A stretch of DNA of 64,000 nucleotides from Chitinivibrionales bacterium. Its GTDB lineage: Bacteria; Fibrobacterota; Chitinivibrionia; Chitinivibrionales; WJKA01. Under the pieces are notes generated by a model. It saw only the letters and a list, made by a program, of their open reading frames with translations, made no database searches and was not told the DNA's origin. This document shows positions 55,083 to 64,000 of this stretch, in pieces. The stretch lies in assembly GCA_014728215.1 (NCBI GenBank), contig WJLZ01000141.1:36620-100619 (forward strand), written 5' to 3'. Position numbers and translations under genes: made by a program. The number at the start of each line of letters is the position of its first letter. The stretch's first letter is position 1.

Positions 55083-55937
55083 ATGCCAGATCCACGATTT
55101 CCAACACGTTCGATACCCACCCGGATCAACCCGATTGCCGTAATAACCGGTGCGTCAAGCGGCATTGGGAAAGCCTTTGCCTCCCGCCTGGCCAAGGATG
55201 GCTTCGACCTTGTCATTACCGGTCGCCAGAAAAAAAGACTCGAGACTCTTGCTGAAGAGTTAACTGTCAAATATAAAACCTCGGTGGAAATTCTCCTTGC
55301 GGAATTCTCCGATCCCCGAGACCGGGAACGGGTTGCCGACAGAATCAAGGAACTCGACAGACTTCATACCCTGGTCAATAATGCGGGTTTCGGCATTACC
55401 GGTAATTTTGCCGAAGTTCCCTATTCCACTCATGAAGAAATGATGCTGGTCCATTGTGTTACGCCGATGTGTCTTACCAGGGCGGCGCTCCCCGGCATGC
55501 TGAAACGCCGAATTGGTGTTATTATTAACGTGTCTTCAGTAGCAGCCTTTACTCCCAGTTCATCATGTGCAACCTACAATGCCACCAAGGCTTTCCTGAA
55601 TTCTTTCAGTGAAGGACTTCATTTAGAAGTCAGAGACAAAGGTATCCAGGTGCAGGCATTGTGCCCCGGATGGACCAGAACCGAATTCCATACTCGCCGG
55701 GGAATTCCCCTCTCATCGCTCCCCTCCCAGCTCTGGGTATCTCCTGAATTTGTTGTCGATAAATCCATGGAAGCGCTGAAAAAGGGAAAGGTTGTTTACA
55801 TACCGGGACTACGATATAAAATGATGGGAATGGCCTGTAAATATATGCCCCGGTGGCTCTATTACTCGGTCATGCCAAAATTGGCCAATATGCGGCGGAA
55901 ATGGCAAAAGAAGGGTCAGAAAAAAAACAGTGAATGA
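55083..55937 (+). CDS. Short-chain dehydrogenase/reductase
   Basis: 284 residues. Classical SDR motifs: the nucleotide site TGASSGIGKAFA, NNAGFG, a VSSVAAF strand with the catalytic Ser, and YNATK (YxxxK). The C-terminal hydrophobic stretch is like those of the SDR group linked to fatty acyl or ketosphingolipid reduction (DltE/KDSR-like). It lies 23 bases downstream of the ABC exporter and is probably in the same operon, so reduction of a lipid intermediate is a fair guess. The substrate is unknown. Confidence 0.88.
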   Translation: MPDPRFPTRSIPTRINPIAVITGASSGIGKAFASRLAKDGFDLVITGRQKKRLETLAEELTVKYKTSVEILLAEFSDPRDRERVADRIKELDRLHTLVNNAGFGITGNFAEVPYSTHEEMMLVHCVTPMCLTRAALPGMLKRRIGVIINVSSVAAFTPSSSCATYNATKAFLNSFSEGLHLEVRDKGIQVQALCPGWTRTEFHTRRGIPLSSLPSQLWVSPEFVVDKSMEALKKGKVVYIPGLRYKMMGMACKYMPRWLYYSVMPKLANMRRKWQKKGQKKNSE

Positions 55938-55949
55938 GACCGGGAAATC

Positions 55950-56411
55950 TCAGGTGTCGTAGCCTAAACAACCAAGAATATTTTGAATATTATCGTAGTC
56001 CAGCACAATCTCTACTTTCACGGTGCCATCCTCTGAAAAGTTTTTGGAAAATTCAGCTGCGTCAGCTTCATCCTCAATGCATTGCAAAAGAGCATCATCG
56101 GAAGCATCCTGAATCGGAATATAGCTTCGAAGCGATTTTGCTATTCTTTTACAGGCCTCCCGCTTAGCCACTGCAAGTGAATTCATCAAATCGCCTTTTT
56201 TAGCCATACCCTTTCCCATGAGTTTCTGAAGATTAAGATCGAGTTTCTTTTTGGCGGGACCATCGTTCTGGACATAATCCCAGGTCTTGTCGGGATAGAG
56301 CACCACTGTCCGGCCGTCTTCAAGGGTAACATAAACATTCGCCCCCGCTAATGGCACAACCGCACAGAGTGATACAAAAGCAACACATGTCAGAATTTCA
56401 CTCGTTTTCAT
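55950..56411 (-). CDS. Small secreted protein, DGRxVxLYxDxTW family, copy B
   Basis: 153 residues from ATG 56411 behind AGGAGGGG. A signal peptide ends near PLAGANV. The mature start holds one TLEDGRTVVLYPDKTWDYV unit. The rest is a helical, basic-then-acidic domain with two Cys (CIEDE and GCLGYD). It is homologous to the upstream gene over the C-terminal half: compare KRIAKSLRSYIP with DKIIKKFRTHLK, and VEIVLDYDNIQNILGCL with VKANIEYNREKIQKVCDC. Function unknown; a periplasmic envelope protein is likely. The two genes are 33 bases apart and co-oriented, probably one transcript. Confidence 0.7.
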   Translation of the reverse strand: MKTSEILTCVAFVSLCAVVPLAGANVYVTLEDGRTVVLYPDKTWDYVQNDGPAKKKLDLNLQKLMGKGMAKKGDLMNSLAVAKREACKRIAKSLRSYIPIQDASDDALLQCIEDEADAAEFSKNFSEDGTVKVEIVLDYDNIQNILGCLGYDT

Positions 56412-56444
56412 GGCCCCCTCCTGTTTTATCTCATATACTCGGCC

Positions 56445-57044
56445 TTATTTCTTTTCGGCCTCTGCCTTTTTCTTGGCCTTTTCCAGTCTGGCTATCTCGA
56501 GCTGTTCATCGATACAATCACAAACCTTCTGGATCTTTTCCCGATTGTATTCGATATTTGCTTTTACTGCATTATCTTTCAGTACATTATGATGAACTTC
56601 TTTGGGATTATACTGAGATTTGACACATGCGGTAATTAATTTTGTTGAAACTTTGGGGTCTTTAAGGTGGGTTCTGAATTTTTTGATTATTTTATCCAGC
56701 GCCTGGCTCGTCGCGGATTTGGATGATTGGGTAACCGTCCCCCGCTTGGCCGTTGCCGTGGCATTAACCGACATCAGATTTATCTTGTGCACTTTCTTGA
56801 GCTGTCCCTTTTTTACAAAACTCCAAGTGTTATCTGTCCGAAGAAGAAGGATTCTGTTATCCTGCAGGGTCATTGAGACATCTTCGGAAATATCGGGAGT
56901 GCCCAGTTCCTTGAATGCCCAGGTGCTGTCGTTATACAGCGTAACATCCCTGCCGTCATCGAGCGTAAGTGTCATATCCTGCGCATACAGAACAGCAGTA
57001 ACCATTATCAAAGCGCTTAAAGTACAATAAAAATACTTGTGCAT
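56445..57044 (-). CDS. Small secreted protein, DGRxVxLYxDxTW family, copy A
   Basis: 199 residues with a signal peptide ending near AVLYAQD. It has two tandem DGR...TW units (TLDDGRDVTLYNDSTWAF and TLQDNRILLLRTDNTWSF) where the neighbour has one, then the shared helical domain and a Lys-rich C-terminal tail (LEKAKKKAEAEKK). Two Cys (CVKSQY and VCDCID) are near positions equivalent to those of copy B. The ATG follows AGGAGAGGAG. Short DGR/TW modules like these occur in uncharacterised bacterial envelope proteins, but I cannot name a function. It is divergent from aspS, 226 bases away. Confidence 0.7.
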   Translation of the reverse strand: MHKYFYCTLSALIMVTAVLYAQDMTLTLDDGRDVTLYNDSTWAFKELGTPDISEDVSMTLQDNRILLLRTDNTWSFVKKGQLKKVHKINLMSVNATATAKRGTVTQSSKSATSQALDKIIKKFRTHLKDPKVSTKLITACVKSQYNPKEVHHNVLKDNAVKANIEYNREKIQKVCDCIDEQLEIARLEKAKKKAEAEKK

Positions 57045-57269
57045 ACCCGACTCCTCTCCTTAAAAGTGCTGGAATATCCTTATATACAAATATAAATATC
57101 GGTTCTGTGATATGAAAGGCGGGGGTATTTCCATTGGTTTTGGGTTAAAAAATTAAAAAATTTCCCTATCGGCGTTCGAGTTCTTAGCTGCAAAAAATGC
57201 CATATTGTATATTATCACCTCATTTTTGGGAAATGTGTTATATAATTGTAGTTTCAGGGAAATTTTGTA

Positions 57270-59051
57270 ATGCACGAATATCGAACTCACACCTGTGGTG
57301 AATTGAACAAGTCGAATGTTAGAGAAACAGTAGTTTTATCCGGATGGATCCATAACCGCCGCGACCATGGTGGAGTTTTATTTATCGACCTTCGGGATCA
57401 TTACGGTCTAACACAAATCGTTATCTACCCCGATGCGGGATTTCAGTATGAGATCGGTCATCTTCATAAAGAGACGGTGATTAAAATTACCGGTGAAGTC
57501 ATGGCCAGAACCGATGAAAACATCAATCCCAAAATGGCGACGGGAGAAATTGAAGTAAAGGTATCATCCTACGAAGTATTAGGCCTCTGCACACAACTTC
57601 CATTCAGCATATTTCCCGAAGAGCAGGCGCCTGAAGAACTCCGGTTGAAGTACCGATTTTTAGATTTACGCAAACCCGGTCTCCACGAGAATATCATTCT
57701 CCGCTCCAAAATCATATCAAGCCTTCGGCGAAGAATGATTGAGCACGGGTTTAATGAGTTCCAGACCCCTATTCTCACGAGTTCTTCTCCTGAAGGCGCC
57801 CGGGATTACCTGGTACCATCACGGATACATCCAGGCAGATTTTATGCTCTTCCCCAGGCGCCGCAGCAGTTCAAACAGCTTCTGATGATTGCAGGTTTCG
57901 ACAAGTATTTTCAGATCGCTCCCTGTTTTCGGGATGAAGATGCCCGGGCCGACCGTTCACCCGGTGAGTTTTATCAGCTCGATCTTGAAATGTCTTTTGT
58001 CACGCAGGAAGATATCTTTGCGGTGGTTGAGGATGTTCTTTCCGGTGTGTTCACCGAGCATTCATCGCGCGAGAGTACCAAACCGCCTTTTCCCCGGATT
58101 CCCTATAAAGAAGCGATGCTGAAATACGGCTCCGATAAACCCGATCTTCGGATACCCTTTGAGGCCTGTGATGTTTCCGATATATTCGGCGAATCGGATT
58201 TTAATGCTTTTAAAAATGCCGTTGCTGAAGGCGGTGTAGTCCGTGCACTTCCGGTGCCGGCAATAGCAGACCGCCCACGAAGCTTTTTCGATCGCATGGT
58301 TGAGTATGCTCTTTCGATCGGCTCCAAAGGGTTGGCCTATCTGGTGTGGACCGACGAGAAAATCAAGGGACCAATAGCAAAATTCCTTTCCGAAGAAAAG
58401 GTGGCGCAGCTTACCGAACGCTGCAATGTAAAACTCGGTGATGTCGTTTTCTTTATTTGTGAAAAGGAAGCTGAAGCATGCCGTTTGATCGGCGACATCC
58501 GGGTAAAAATCGCCCACGAACTCGATATTATCGATAAAGATATTTATAAATTCTGCTGGATTGTCGATTTTCCCATGTTCGAGTGGGACAATGACACCAA
58601 CAGTGTTGCTTTCTCTCATAACCCCTTTTCAATGCCCCAGGGCGGAATGGATGCACTCGAAAACCGTGACCCCCTCACGATACTTGCTTATCAATATGAT
58701 ATTGTCTGCAATGGTGTGGAGCTCTCTTCGGGTGCAATCAGGAATCACCGTCCCGAAATAATGTATAAAGCCTTTGAAATAGCGGGATATGATAAGGCGA
58801 TGGTTGATGAAAAATTCGGAGCCATGATCAATGCTTTTACCCATGGCGCCCCGCCCCATGGCGGCATAGCTCCGGGTATCGACCGTATTGTAATGCTTCT
58901 GGCACAGGAGCAGAATATCCGTGAAGTCATTGCCTTTCCGATGAACCAGAAAGCCCAGGATCTTATGATGAACGCTCCGGGCCGGGCCAGTGAAGAGCAA
59001 TTGCGGGAACTACATATCAAACTGCTGCCGTCTGCAAAAGAAGAAGCCTGA
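57270..59051 (+). CDS. aspS: Aspartyl-tRNA synthetase
   Basis: 593 residues, the bacterial length. N-terminal OB-fold ([23 protein letters not shown], shown here as one stretch of the anticodon domain). Class II motifs: motif 2 in [21 protein letters not shown] and motif 3 [17 protein letters not shown] insertion domain lies between motifs 2 and 3 (about 290-410). It charges tRNA-Asp. The motif 2 loop has the [14 protein letters not shown] form. Its -10 box may be the TATAAT at 57241-57246; a GGGAA precedes the ATG. Whether it also charges tRNA-Asn cannot be judged. Confidence 0.96.
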   Translation: MHEYRTHTCGELNKSNVRETVVLSGWIHNRRDHGGVLFIDLRDHYGLTQIVIYPDAGFQYEIGHLHKETVIKITGEVMARTDENINPKMATGEIEVKVSSYEVLGLCTQLPFSIFPEEQAPEELRLKYRFLDLRKPGLHENIILRSKIISSLRRRMIEHGFNEFQTPILTSSSPEGARDYLVPSRIHPGRFYALPQAPQQFKQLLMIAGFDKYFQIAPCFRDEDARADRSPGEFYQLDLEMSFVTQEDIFAVVEDVLSGVFTEHSSRESTKPPFPRIPYKEAMLKYGSDKPDLRIPFEACDVSDIFGESDFNAFKNAVAEGGVVRALPVPAIADRPRSFFDRMVEYALSIGSKGLAYLVWTDEKIKGPIAKFLSEEKVAQLTERCNVKLGDVVFFICEKEAEACRLIGDIRVKIAHELDIIDKDIYKFCWIVDFPMFEWDNDTNSVAFSHNPFSMPQGGMDALENRDPLTILAYQYDIVCNGVELSSGAIRNHRPEIMYKAFEIAGYDKAMVDEKFGAMINAFTHGAPPHGGIAPGIDRIVMLLAQEQNIREVIAFPMNQKAQDLMMNAPGRASEEQLRELHIKLLPSAKEEA

Positions 59052-59215
59052 GACTGGAAGCATAGCTGGATTATAAAGAATGGAACTGGTTTCGGGCCTC
59101 GTTGTAGAACGGGGCATAATAAACAAGAAACAATTTCGTATCTGTTAAAAGTAGTGAAAAAAAGCAGTTTGCCGGCAAATAATTTTTACGGCACGGTCTT
59201 TTATAGTTCAATTCC

Positions 59216-59249
59216 GGCAGCCATAGAGTAAACCTTCTTGATGGCTGTC
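59216..59249 (+). promoter_or_regulatory. Possible leader hairpin upstream of fusA
   Basis: GGCAGCCAT (59216-59224) pairs with ATGGCTGTC (59241-59249) with one G-U pair and a 16-base loop. It lies about 60 bases before the EF-G start and is not followed by a U-tract. It could be an mRNA leader element. The rest of the 258-base gap between aspS and fusA shows no gene. Confidence 0.25.
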
Positions 59250-59309
59250 CGAATCGGGCAATAGTTAAAAGAAACTTAAAAATTTTTAACAACATGAGGT
59301 TTGCATCAG

Positions 59310-61400
59310 ATGTCTAAGAGCATTGGAAAATTGCGTAACATTGGTATCAGTGCGCATATCGACTCAGGGAAAACAACCCTGACGGAACGGATACTGTACT
59401 ACTGTAAAAAGATTCATGCCATGCATGAGGTTCGTGGCACGGATGGGAAAGGTGCCACGATGGATTCCATGGAGCTTGAAAAAGAGCGGGGAATCACGAT
59501 TGCATCTGCAGCAACGAGCGTGGACTGGAAAGATCACACAGTTTCCATTATCGATACGCCCGGCCATGTTGACTTTACCATTGAAGTGGAACGCGCGCTT
59601 CGGGTGCTTGATGGTGCCATATTGGTTTTATGCGCAGTGGGGGGTGTTCAATCCCAGACCATGACCGTCGACCGTCAGCTCAAACGATACAAGGTGCCGA
59701 GAATTGCCTTTGTAAACAAACTCGACCGCACCGGTTCCAATCCCTATCTTGTCCATAAGCAGCTCTGTGAAAAGCTGGGTCATCATGCCGTGCTTATGCA
59801 AATCCCGATGGTAGAACAGGAAAAGCTGATAGGCCTTATCGATCTTATCCGCATGAAAGCCCTCTATTTTGATGGCGATGACGGGAGCGTTATCAGGGAA
59901 GAACCGATTCCCCAACAGTTCCGTGAAAATGCCGACGAGTATCATGACATTCTGCTGAATGAGGTATCCCACTATTCGGATGAACTGGCTGAAGCCTATC
60001 TTGAGGATGCGGTCAACGAACAGCTCATTCATGAAGCCGTACGGATGGGTACACTCTCACTCAAGCTTCTTCCTGTTTTCATGGGTACTGCCTATAAAAA
60101 CAAAGGCGTGCAACCATTGCTCGATGCCGTAACACGGTATCTTCCCTGTCCCACTGAAGTTACAAACTATGCTTTTGATATTAATAATGATGAAGAAAAA
60201 GAGGTTCCCCTTACACCGGACCCGTCAAAGCCGCTGGTAGCCCTGGCATTCAAGCTTGAGGACAGCCGTTTCGGACAGTTGACCTATGTCCGTCTTTATC
60301 AGGGAACGGTGAAAAAGGGAGGCGAGTTGTGTAATTCCCGAACCGGCAAAACATTCAAAGTGGGCCGCCTTATGCGCATGCATGCGGATACCAAGGAAGA
60401 AATCGACGAAGCCCGGTGTGGCGATATTGTCGCCTTATTTGGTATCGATTGTGCATCGGGTGACACATTTAACGGCGCAGGATGCCGCTATTCCATGGCC
60501 CATATGCATGTTCCCGAACCGGTGATTTCGATTTCCATCGAAGCGGCCGACAAAAAATCGGCTGACAATATGGCCAAGGCACTCAACAGGTTTACCAAAG
60601 AAGATCCCACGTTCCGGACATACCTCGATGAAGAATCGGGTCAGACCATTATCAGTGGTATGGGAGAGCTTCATCTCGATGTATATCTCGAACGGATGCG
60701 CAGAGAGTACGGCGTTTCACTCAATACCGGCATGCCGCAGGTAGCCTACCGTGAACGGATTAAAAAGAGTGTTCCTTTCGATTATACCCATAAGAAACAG
60801 ACTGGTGGCGCCGGACAGTTTGCCCGGGTGGCCGGTACTCTTGAACCCGATCATGAGAAGGAATATGAATTTGTCGATGAAATCAAGGGCGGCGTTATCC
60901 CGGTGGAATTTATTCCATCCTGTGACAGCGGTTTCCAGAGCTGTCTGGAAAAAGGCACCCTTATCGGCTTTCCGATTGTTAACGTAAAGGTAACGATCAA
61001 TGATGGTAAGTACCATCCGGTTGATTCATCACAGGTGGCGTTCAAGAGTGCTGCGATCGGCGGTTTCTGGCAGGCCTATCAGAAGGCGGGTCCGGAAATA
61101 ATCGAGCCGATCATGCGGGTTTCGGTTGAGGGGCCTCCCGAATTCCAGGGTAATGTTATCGCAAGTATTACCCAACGGCGGGGTATTATCAGTTCTACCT
61201 CCGAAGACGAACGCATTTCACAGGTTGAAGGTGATGTGCCTTTGAGTGAAATGTTCGGCTATTCCACCGCCCTGCGGTCTCTGACGCAAGGTAAGAGTGA
61301 GTTTACCATGGAGTTTTCCCATTATGACCGGGTACCGGAACAGCTTGCGGAAAAATTGAAAAAAGAGTTTGAAAATAAAAGGCGCAAAATATCATCATAA
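59310..61400 (+). CDS. fusA: Elongation factor G, spirochaete/mitochondrial-like type
   Basis: 696 residues from ATG 59310 (GAGG upstream); a TTG 9 bases earlier touches that site. GTPase motifs [20 protein letters not shown] and NKLDRTGS, then domains II-V ending [15 protein letters not shown]. It moves mRNA and tRNAs through the ribosome using GTP. The G1 form [10 protein letters not shown], rather than DAGKTTTTER, is that of the EF-G1 group of spirochaetes, planctomycetes, deltaproteobacteria and mitochondria. Members of that group specialise in translocation and leave recycling to a second EF-G. No such second gene is in the window, nor are the str-operon neighbours. Confidence 0.95.
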   Translation: MSKSIGKLRNIGISAHIDSGKTTLTERILYYCKKIHAMHEVRGTDGKGATMDSMELEKERGITIASAATSVDWKDHTVSIIDTPGHVDFTIEVERALRVLDGAILVLCAVGGVQSQTMTVDRQLKRYKVPRIAFVNKLDRTGSNPYLVHKQLCEKLGHHAVLMQIPMVEQEKLIGLIDLIRMKALYFDGDDGSVIREEPIPQQFRENADEYHDILLNEVSHYSDELAEAYLEDAVNEQLIHEAVRMGTLSLKLLPVFMGTAYKNKGVQPLLDAVTRYLPCPTEVTNYAFDINNDEEKEVPLTPDPSKPLVALAFKLEDSRFGQLTYVRLYQGTVKKGGELCNSRTGKTFKVGRLMRMHADTKEEIDEARCGDIVALFGIDCASGDTFNGAGCRYSMAHMHVPEPVISISIEAADKKSADNMAKALNRFTKEDPTFRTYLDEESGQTIISGMGELHLDVYLERMRREYGVSLNTGMPQVAYRERIKKSVPFDYTHKKQTGGAGQFARVAGTLEPDHEKEYEFVDEIKGGVIPVEFIPSCDSGFQSCLEKGTLIGFPIVNVKVTINDGKYHPVDSSQVAFKSAAIGGFWQAYQKAGPEIIEPIMRVSVEGPPEFQGNVIASITQRRGIISSTSEDERISQVEGDVPLSEMFGYSTALRSLTQGKSEFTMEFSHYDRVPEQLAEKLKKEFENKRRKISS

Positions 61401-61457
61401 AAAGAAACGTCATTCCGCAGGCGGCGAAAGTCTTCTTATCGTGAAAGGATTTTTATA

Positions 61458-62147
61458 ATGTTACGTTCAGAGCTGATTTCAAAAAGTCCGGTGCGCATCT
61501 TGGAGAAATCTACCCACGGCGGACTGGCTGTGGGTAGCATCGGCGCTATCGTCGGACCCAAAGGAACAGGAAAAACAGCATGCCTTGTGCATATCGCTAC
61601 CGACCAGTTGTTACAAAATAAACATGTCGTCCATGTATCGTTCAGCGATTCGGCCGACCACATAACCACCTGGTATGAAGATATTTATACCGAAGTTTCC
61701 CGGCGGACGAACCTGGAAAATGCACAGGAAGTGCATGATGAAATTGTCAAAAACCGTATTATCATGAATTTCACCCAAAGTGGACTTCATCTTCAGGAAA
61801 TTGAAAAACGCCTGAAATCGATAATCGACAATGTCGATTTTCATGTCGATACGGTTGTCGTAGACTGCTATGATTTTGCAAAAGCCACCGATGATGAAAT
61901 AGCTGAAATCAAAGGCTTTGCAAATAAACTGGGTCTTTCATTCTGGTTCGGTGTGGCAGGATCGCCCAAGGATCAGGAACCTTCCATTCTCCGGAATTTC
62001 AGGGAAGAGGATTTCGAATTGATAATCCGGCTCCAGCCTCAGAATGACTCGGTACATTTAATGCTCCTGAAGGATCATGACAACACCGATATTCATGACA
62101 TGCATCTTGTGCTTGATCCGAAGACACTTTTGATATCTAAAGAATAA
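61458..62147 (+). CDS. RecA/KaiC-like P-loop ATPase
   Basis: 229 residues, ATG behind GAAAGGA. Walker A is GPKGTGKT (33-40); a beta strand ending DTVVVDCYDF (Asp136) is the likely Walker B. HVSFSDSADHITTWYEDI and FWFGVAGSP fit the RecA/KaiC-like fold. It is short and lacks KaiC's second domain. It sits between fusA and the NDK gene on the same strand. Regulation of a neighbour or of a secretion or circadian-like process cannot be told from the sequence. The product is unknown. Confidence 0.7.
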   Translation: MLRSELISKSPVRILEKSTHGGLAVGSIGAIVGPKGTGKTACLVHIATDQLLQNKHVVHVSFSDSADHITTWYEDIYTEVSRRTNLENAQEVHDEIVKNRIIMNFTQSGLHLQEIEKRLKSIIDNVDFHVDTVVVDCYDFAKATDDEIAEIKGFANKLGLSFWFGVAGSPKDQEPSILRNFREEDFELIIRLQPQNDSVHLMLLKDHDNTDIHDMHLVLDPKTLLISKE

Positions 62148-62230
62148 AGGAACCCATCAAAATGTGCCCCTGGTTCGAACAATTGTAAGGGGACTATATC
62201 ACCACAATCCCAAAAAGAAGGACATCCGTC

Positions 62231-62965
62231 ATGAACAAATCGGAACTCGAACAAACCCTGGTGCTTATCAAACCCGACGCTTTGAAAAATTCATTAACCG
62301 GCTATGTTCTTTCTCTTCTGTCGGAGTTTCATACCGGCCTCCGTTTTGCAGGAGTAAAAATAGTCCATGTAAATGAAATGCTTGCCAAAGAGCATTATAC
62401 GGAACATAGGGGCAAACATTTCTATACTTCACTTATCGATTATATTACCGGCCGGATACATTATTCCGATGATCCCTGGAAACGGCGTGTCATCGCCCTT
62501 GTCTACCAGGGCCCCTCGGCGGTAACAAAAATCCGTGAGATTTGCGGACCTACCAATCCTCTGGCAGCTAGAGAAACAAAACCGGGATGTATCAGATCGC
62601 TGGGCACGATCGTTCCCATGAAAGACAAAGAGGGAAATGTAAAAGACGAATACATGGAAAATCTCATTCATGCATCCGCTTCAAGAGAAGAAGCCGAACG
62701 TGAGATCAAACTCTGGTTCAGACCCAACGATATACCTCCATTGATGCATGCCTATCCGACCGAAGAGAGTAAAGAGCATTATTATTATAAAGAAGGACGT
62801 CTTTATACTGTTCATGAATCCGAATCCGCCTGTCTTGTTGCGCCGGGTGACCCGGTATGGAAATCCGATCTGGATGCACTCCGCAGGCTTACTAAGGGAG
62901 AAACTCCTCCGCAGCCGCTCGAAGCGGTTGCCGCAAAATATCTTATTAATCAGGGTACAGAATAA
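62231..62965 (+). CDS. ndk: Enlarged nucleoside diphosphate kinase
   Basis: 244 residues, about 100 more than the usual enzyme; ATG behind AAGGA. The core is recognisable: TLVLIKPDAL, a GPTNP loop, PGCIRSLG and the phospho-His in ENLIHASASREEAEREI (His147). Insertions occur near residues 76-86 (IHYSDDPWKRR) and 129-141 (before the His), and the C-terminus extends by about 80 residues (RPNDIPPLMHAYPTEE onward). It passes phosphate between nucleoside di- and triphosphates through the His. The extra parts could alter oligomer form or add a role. It lies after the P-loop ATPase, with a strong terminator after it. Confidence 0.85.
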   Translation: MNKSELEQTLVLIKPDALKNSLTGYVLSLLSEFHTGLRFAGVKIVHVNEMLAKEHYTEHRGKHFYTSLIDYITGRIHYSDDPWKRRVIALVYQGPSAVTKIREICGPTNPLAARETKPGCIRSLGTIVPMKDKEGNVKDEYMENLIHASASREEAEREIKLWFRPNDIPPLMHAYPTEESKEHYYYKEGRLYTVHESESACLVAPGDPVWKSDLDALRRLTKGETPPQPLEAVAAKYLINQGTE

Positions 62966-63024
62966 AATCGAATACCATTCGGCTCATGAATAATGAATAC
63001 CCTCTGAAATCGGATTGAAATACT

Positions 63025-63062
63025 AAAAAGGCGGAGTATAAAAGCTCCGCCTTTGTTTTTTA
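63025..63062 (+). terminator. Intrinsic terminator after ndk
   Basis: GGCGGAG pairs with CTCCGCC around an 8-base loop, with A-rich sequence before and TTTGTTTTTT after. It ends the fusA-ATPase-ndk run and separates it from hypA. Confidence 0.9.
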
Positions 63063-63141
63063 GACGATTCAAATCCCATAAACGAACACAAAAGAGCGGG
63101 TTACCGGTATAAATAATGCCCCTCGATAAACGTCATCCTAA

Positions 63142-63196
63142 AAAGAGCCTGCGGCTCTTTAAATCCCCTCTCTGCGTAACGCAGGGGAAAGGGGAT
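63142..63196. repeat. REP-like pair of hairpins upstream of hypA
   Basis: First hairpin: AAAGAGCC-TGC-GGCTCTTT (63142-63160). Second: ATCCCC (63163-63168) with GGGGAT (63191-63196) enclosing CTGCG-TAA-CGCAG (63172-63184). They lie in the 284-base gap between ndk and hypA, about 55-110 bases before the hypA start. No U-tract follows. This is typical of repetitive extragenic palindromes or of an mRNA leader structure. Confidence 0.5.
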
Positions 63197-63249
63197 GATA
63201 TATTTTCAATTATTGAAGTTGATAATTATTGAGCGAATTAGTGTGTTAA

Positions 63250-63588
63250 ATGCATGAACTCTCTTTAGCGGCAAACATACTGGATATTATTTCCGAAAAG
63301 GCACCGTCAAAAGCAGCGATTCGGAAGGTAAATGTCACGGTCGGCCCTCTGGCGGGAATCTGGACAGAGTCGCTTCAGTTCGGTTTCGACGAACTCGCCC
63401 GGGAACAGGGTTTTAAAAACGCCCGCCTCTGTATCACTAAAACCGAAGCCAGACTCCGCTGCACCGCATGCAATAACGAATACAGTGCTGATGGTTTAAT
63501 GGAGGTTTGTCCCTCGTGTGGGTCCCTCGAACGAACCGTTTTGTCGGGCGCCGAATTTACTGTCGATTCAATAGAAATGGAGGAATGA
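63250..63588 (+). CDS. hypA: Hydrogenase/urease nickel metallochaperone HypA
   Basis: 112 residues, beginning MHELSLAANILDII. The N-terminal MHE nickel site (His2) and a zinc ribbon of two CxxC pairs (CTACNNEY and CPSCGS) are intact. HypA passes nickel to the [NiFe]-hydrogenase large subunit with HypB. The stop is 3 bases before the hypB ATG, and a GGAGG for hypB lies inside the last codons. This points to a hyp operon continuing past the window. Confidence 0.96.
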   Translation: MHELSLAANILDIISEKAPSKAAIRKVNVTVGPLAGIWTESLQFGFDELAREQGFKNARLCITKTEARLRCTACNNEYSADGLMEVCPSCGSLERTVLSGAEFTVDSIEMEE

Positions 63589-63591
63589 TCC

Positions 63592-64000
63592 ATGTGCGAC
63601 ACCTGTGGATGCACATCACCGTCGGATATGCATACTCATGACCATACTCACGAACATACCCATTCTCACAAACACGTTGACGTTGGGTTGGATGTTCTTA
63701 ATAAGAATAATGAATTTGCCCTCCGAAACCGCAGCTATTTTGAGGAGAAAGGACTGTTCGTTTTAAATCTGATCAGTTCTCCGGGAGCCGGTAAAACATC
63801 CTTGATCGAATCACTGGCAAATCATTTTGGCGACAGGCTTGCGGTCATTGAAGGCGATCTTCAGACCCGCAGAGATTCGGAACGGGTGATTCGGGCCGGA
63901 AGCCGGGCCTATCAGATCGAAACGCAGGGTGCATGTCATCTTGACGCACACAGCATTGCGCATGCTCTGGATCATCTCGAGCTTGAGGGATGTGAAATTC
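63592..64000 (+). CDS. hypB: Hydrogenase nickel GTPase HypB, 5' part
   Basis: Starts at ATG 63592 behind GGAGG and runs off the right edge; 136 residues visible. The N-terminus has the high-affinity nickel motif CDTCGC and a His-rich stretch (THDHTHEHTHSHKH) that can store nickel. The P-loop GTPase domain follows, with SSPGAGKTSL and EGDLQTRRDSERV. HypB uses GTP to help HypA load nickel into hydrogenase. The missing part should hold the G-domain Cys/His metal site and the C-terminus. Confidence 0.95.
   Translation, partial: MCDTCGCTSPSDMHTHDHTHEHTHSHKHVDVGLDVLNKNNEFALRNRSYFEEKGLFVLNLISSPGAGKTSLIESLANHFGDRLAVIEGDLQTRRDSERVIRAGSRAYQIETQGACHLDAHSIAHALDHLELEGCEI

Noticed and set aside
1..64000. 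Search for tRNA, rRNA, CRISPR array, insertion sequence or phage genes
   Set aside because: No cloverleaf-like sequence, spaced repeats, transposase or integrase was seen by eye; small RNAs could be missed without a covariance search.

Overview
This window looks like chromosomal DNA from a Gram-negative, heterotrophic bacterium. Outer-membrane functions are prominent: an MlaE-type permease, a FecR-plus-beta-barrel protein, a PorV/PorQ-like protein, an MsbA-like exporter and lytic transglycosylases. Other markers are LL-diaminopimelate aminotransferase (DapL), pyruvate phosphate dikinase, an EF-G of the [10 protein letters not shown] type seen in spirochaetes, planctomycetes, deltaproteobacteria and mitochondria, and a giant secreted protein with a C-terminal domain like those sorted by type IX secretion. 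Together these suggest the FCB superphylum, possibly Fibrobacterota/Chitinispirillia-like. That placement is an inference from gene style, not from a marker tree. I saw no rRNA, tRNA, CRISPR array, insertion sequence or prophage.

Layout. At 1-2213 lie a truncated sodium symporter and a receiver-HDOD signalling protein, both on the minus strand. At 2459-9199 is a 2246-residue surface protein behind a promoter with a CRP-like palindrome. Positions 9238-20875 hold housekeeping and envelope genes: CDP-alcohol phosphatidyltransferase, ribosomal protein L28, a secreted beta-sandwich protein, a membrane sensor without an output domain, a LysM lytic transglycosylase, an esterase, DapL, MlaE and an FGGY kinase. 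Positions 21002-34407 form a glycan-building region: DUF362, GtrA, YfhO, a minus-strand glyA-UbiA-epimerase-epimerase operon, then two GT4 enzymes, a flippase-like protein and a polyprenyl-phosphate-type GT2. Positions 34524-42884 hold the FecR-barrel protein, a penicillin-binding transpeptidase, Era, and a tight minus-strand trio of GH57-like protein, STAS membrane protein and lytic transglycosylase. PPDK, a PHP phosphoesterase and a PorV/PorQ-like protein follow.

The most distinctive locus is 47992-50964. A sigma70-like promoter and a near-consensus Fur box precede Fur, a Fur-FeoA fusion whose start overlaps the fur stop (ATGA), a stand-alone FeoA, and an MgtE-type divalent cation channel. 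No FeoB is present. This looks like a self-regulated metal operon in which FeoA modules are paired with a DNA-binding repressor and with MgtE.

Positions 50980-55937 are a second envelope cluster: GT-C glycosyltransferase, PAP2 phosphatase, MsbA-like ABC exporter and short-chain dehydrogenase. Positions 55950-57044 encode two paralogous small secreted proteins. Positions 57270-62965 hold aspS, fusA, a RecA/KaiC-like ATPase and an enlarged nucleoside diphosphate kinase. The window ends in hypA and a truncated hypB, which implies nickel enzyme (probably [NiFe]-hydrogenase) maturation genes beyond the edge.

Several intergenic gaps carry related short degenerate direct repeats (GTTGAAGGTT/CGACTTTCGACC type) or a 30-base dispersed repeat. 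These look like a resident small-repeat family of this genome.
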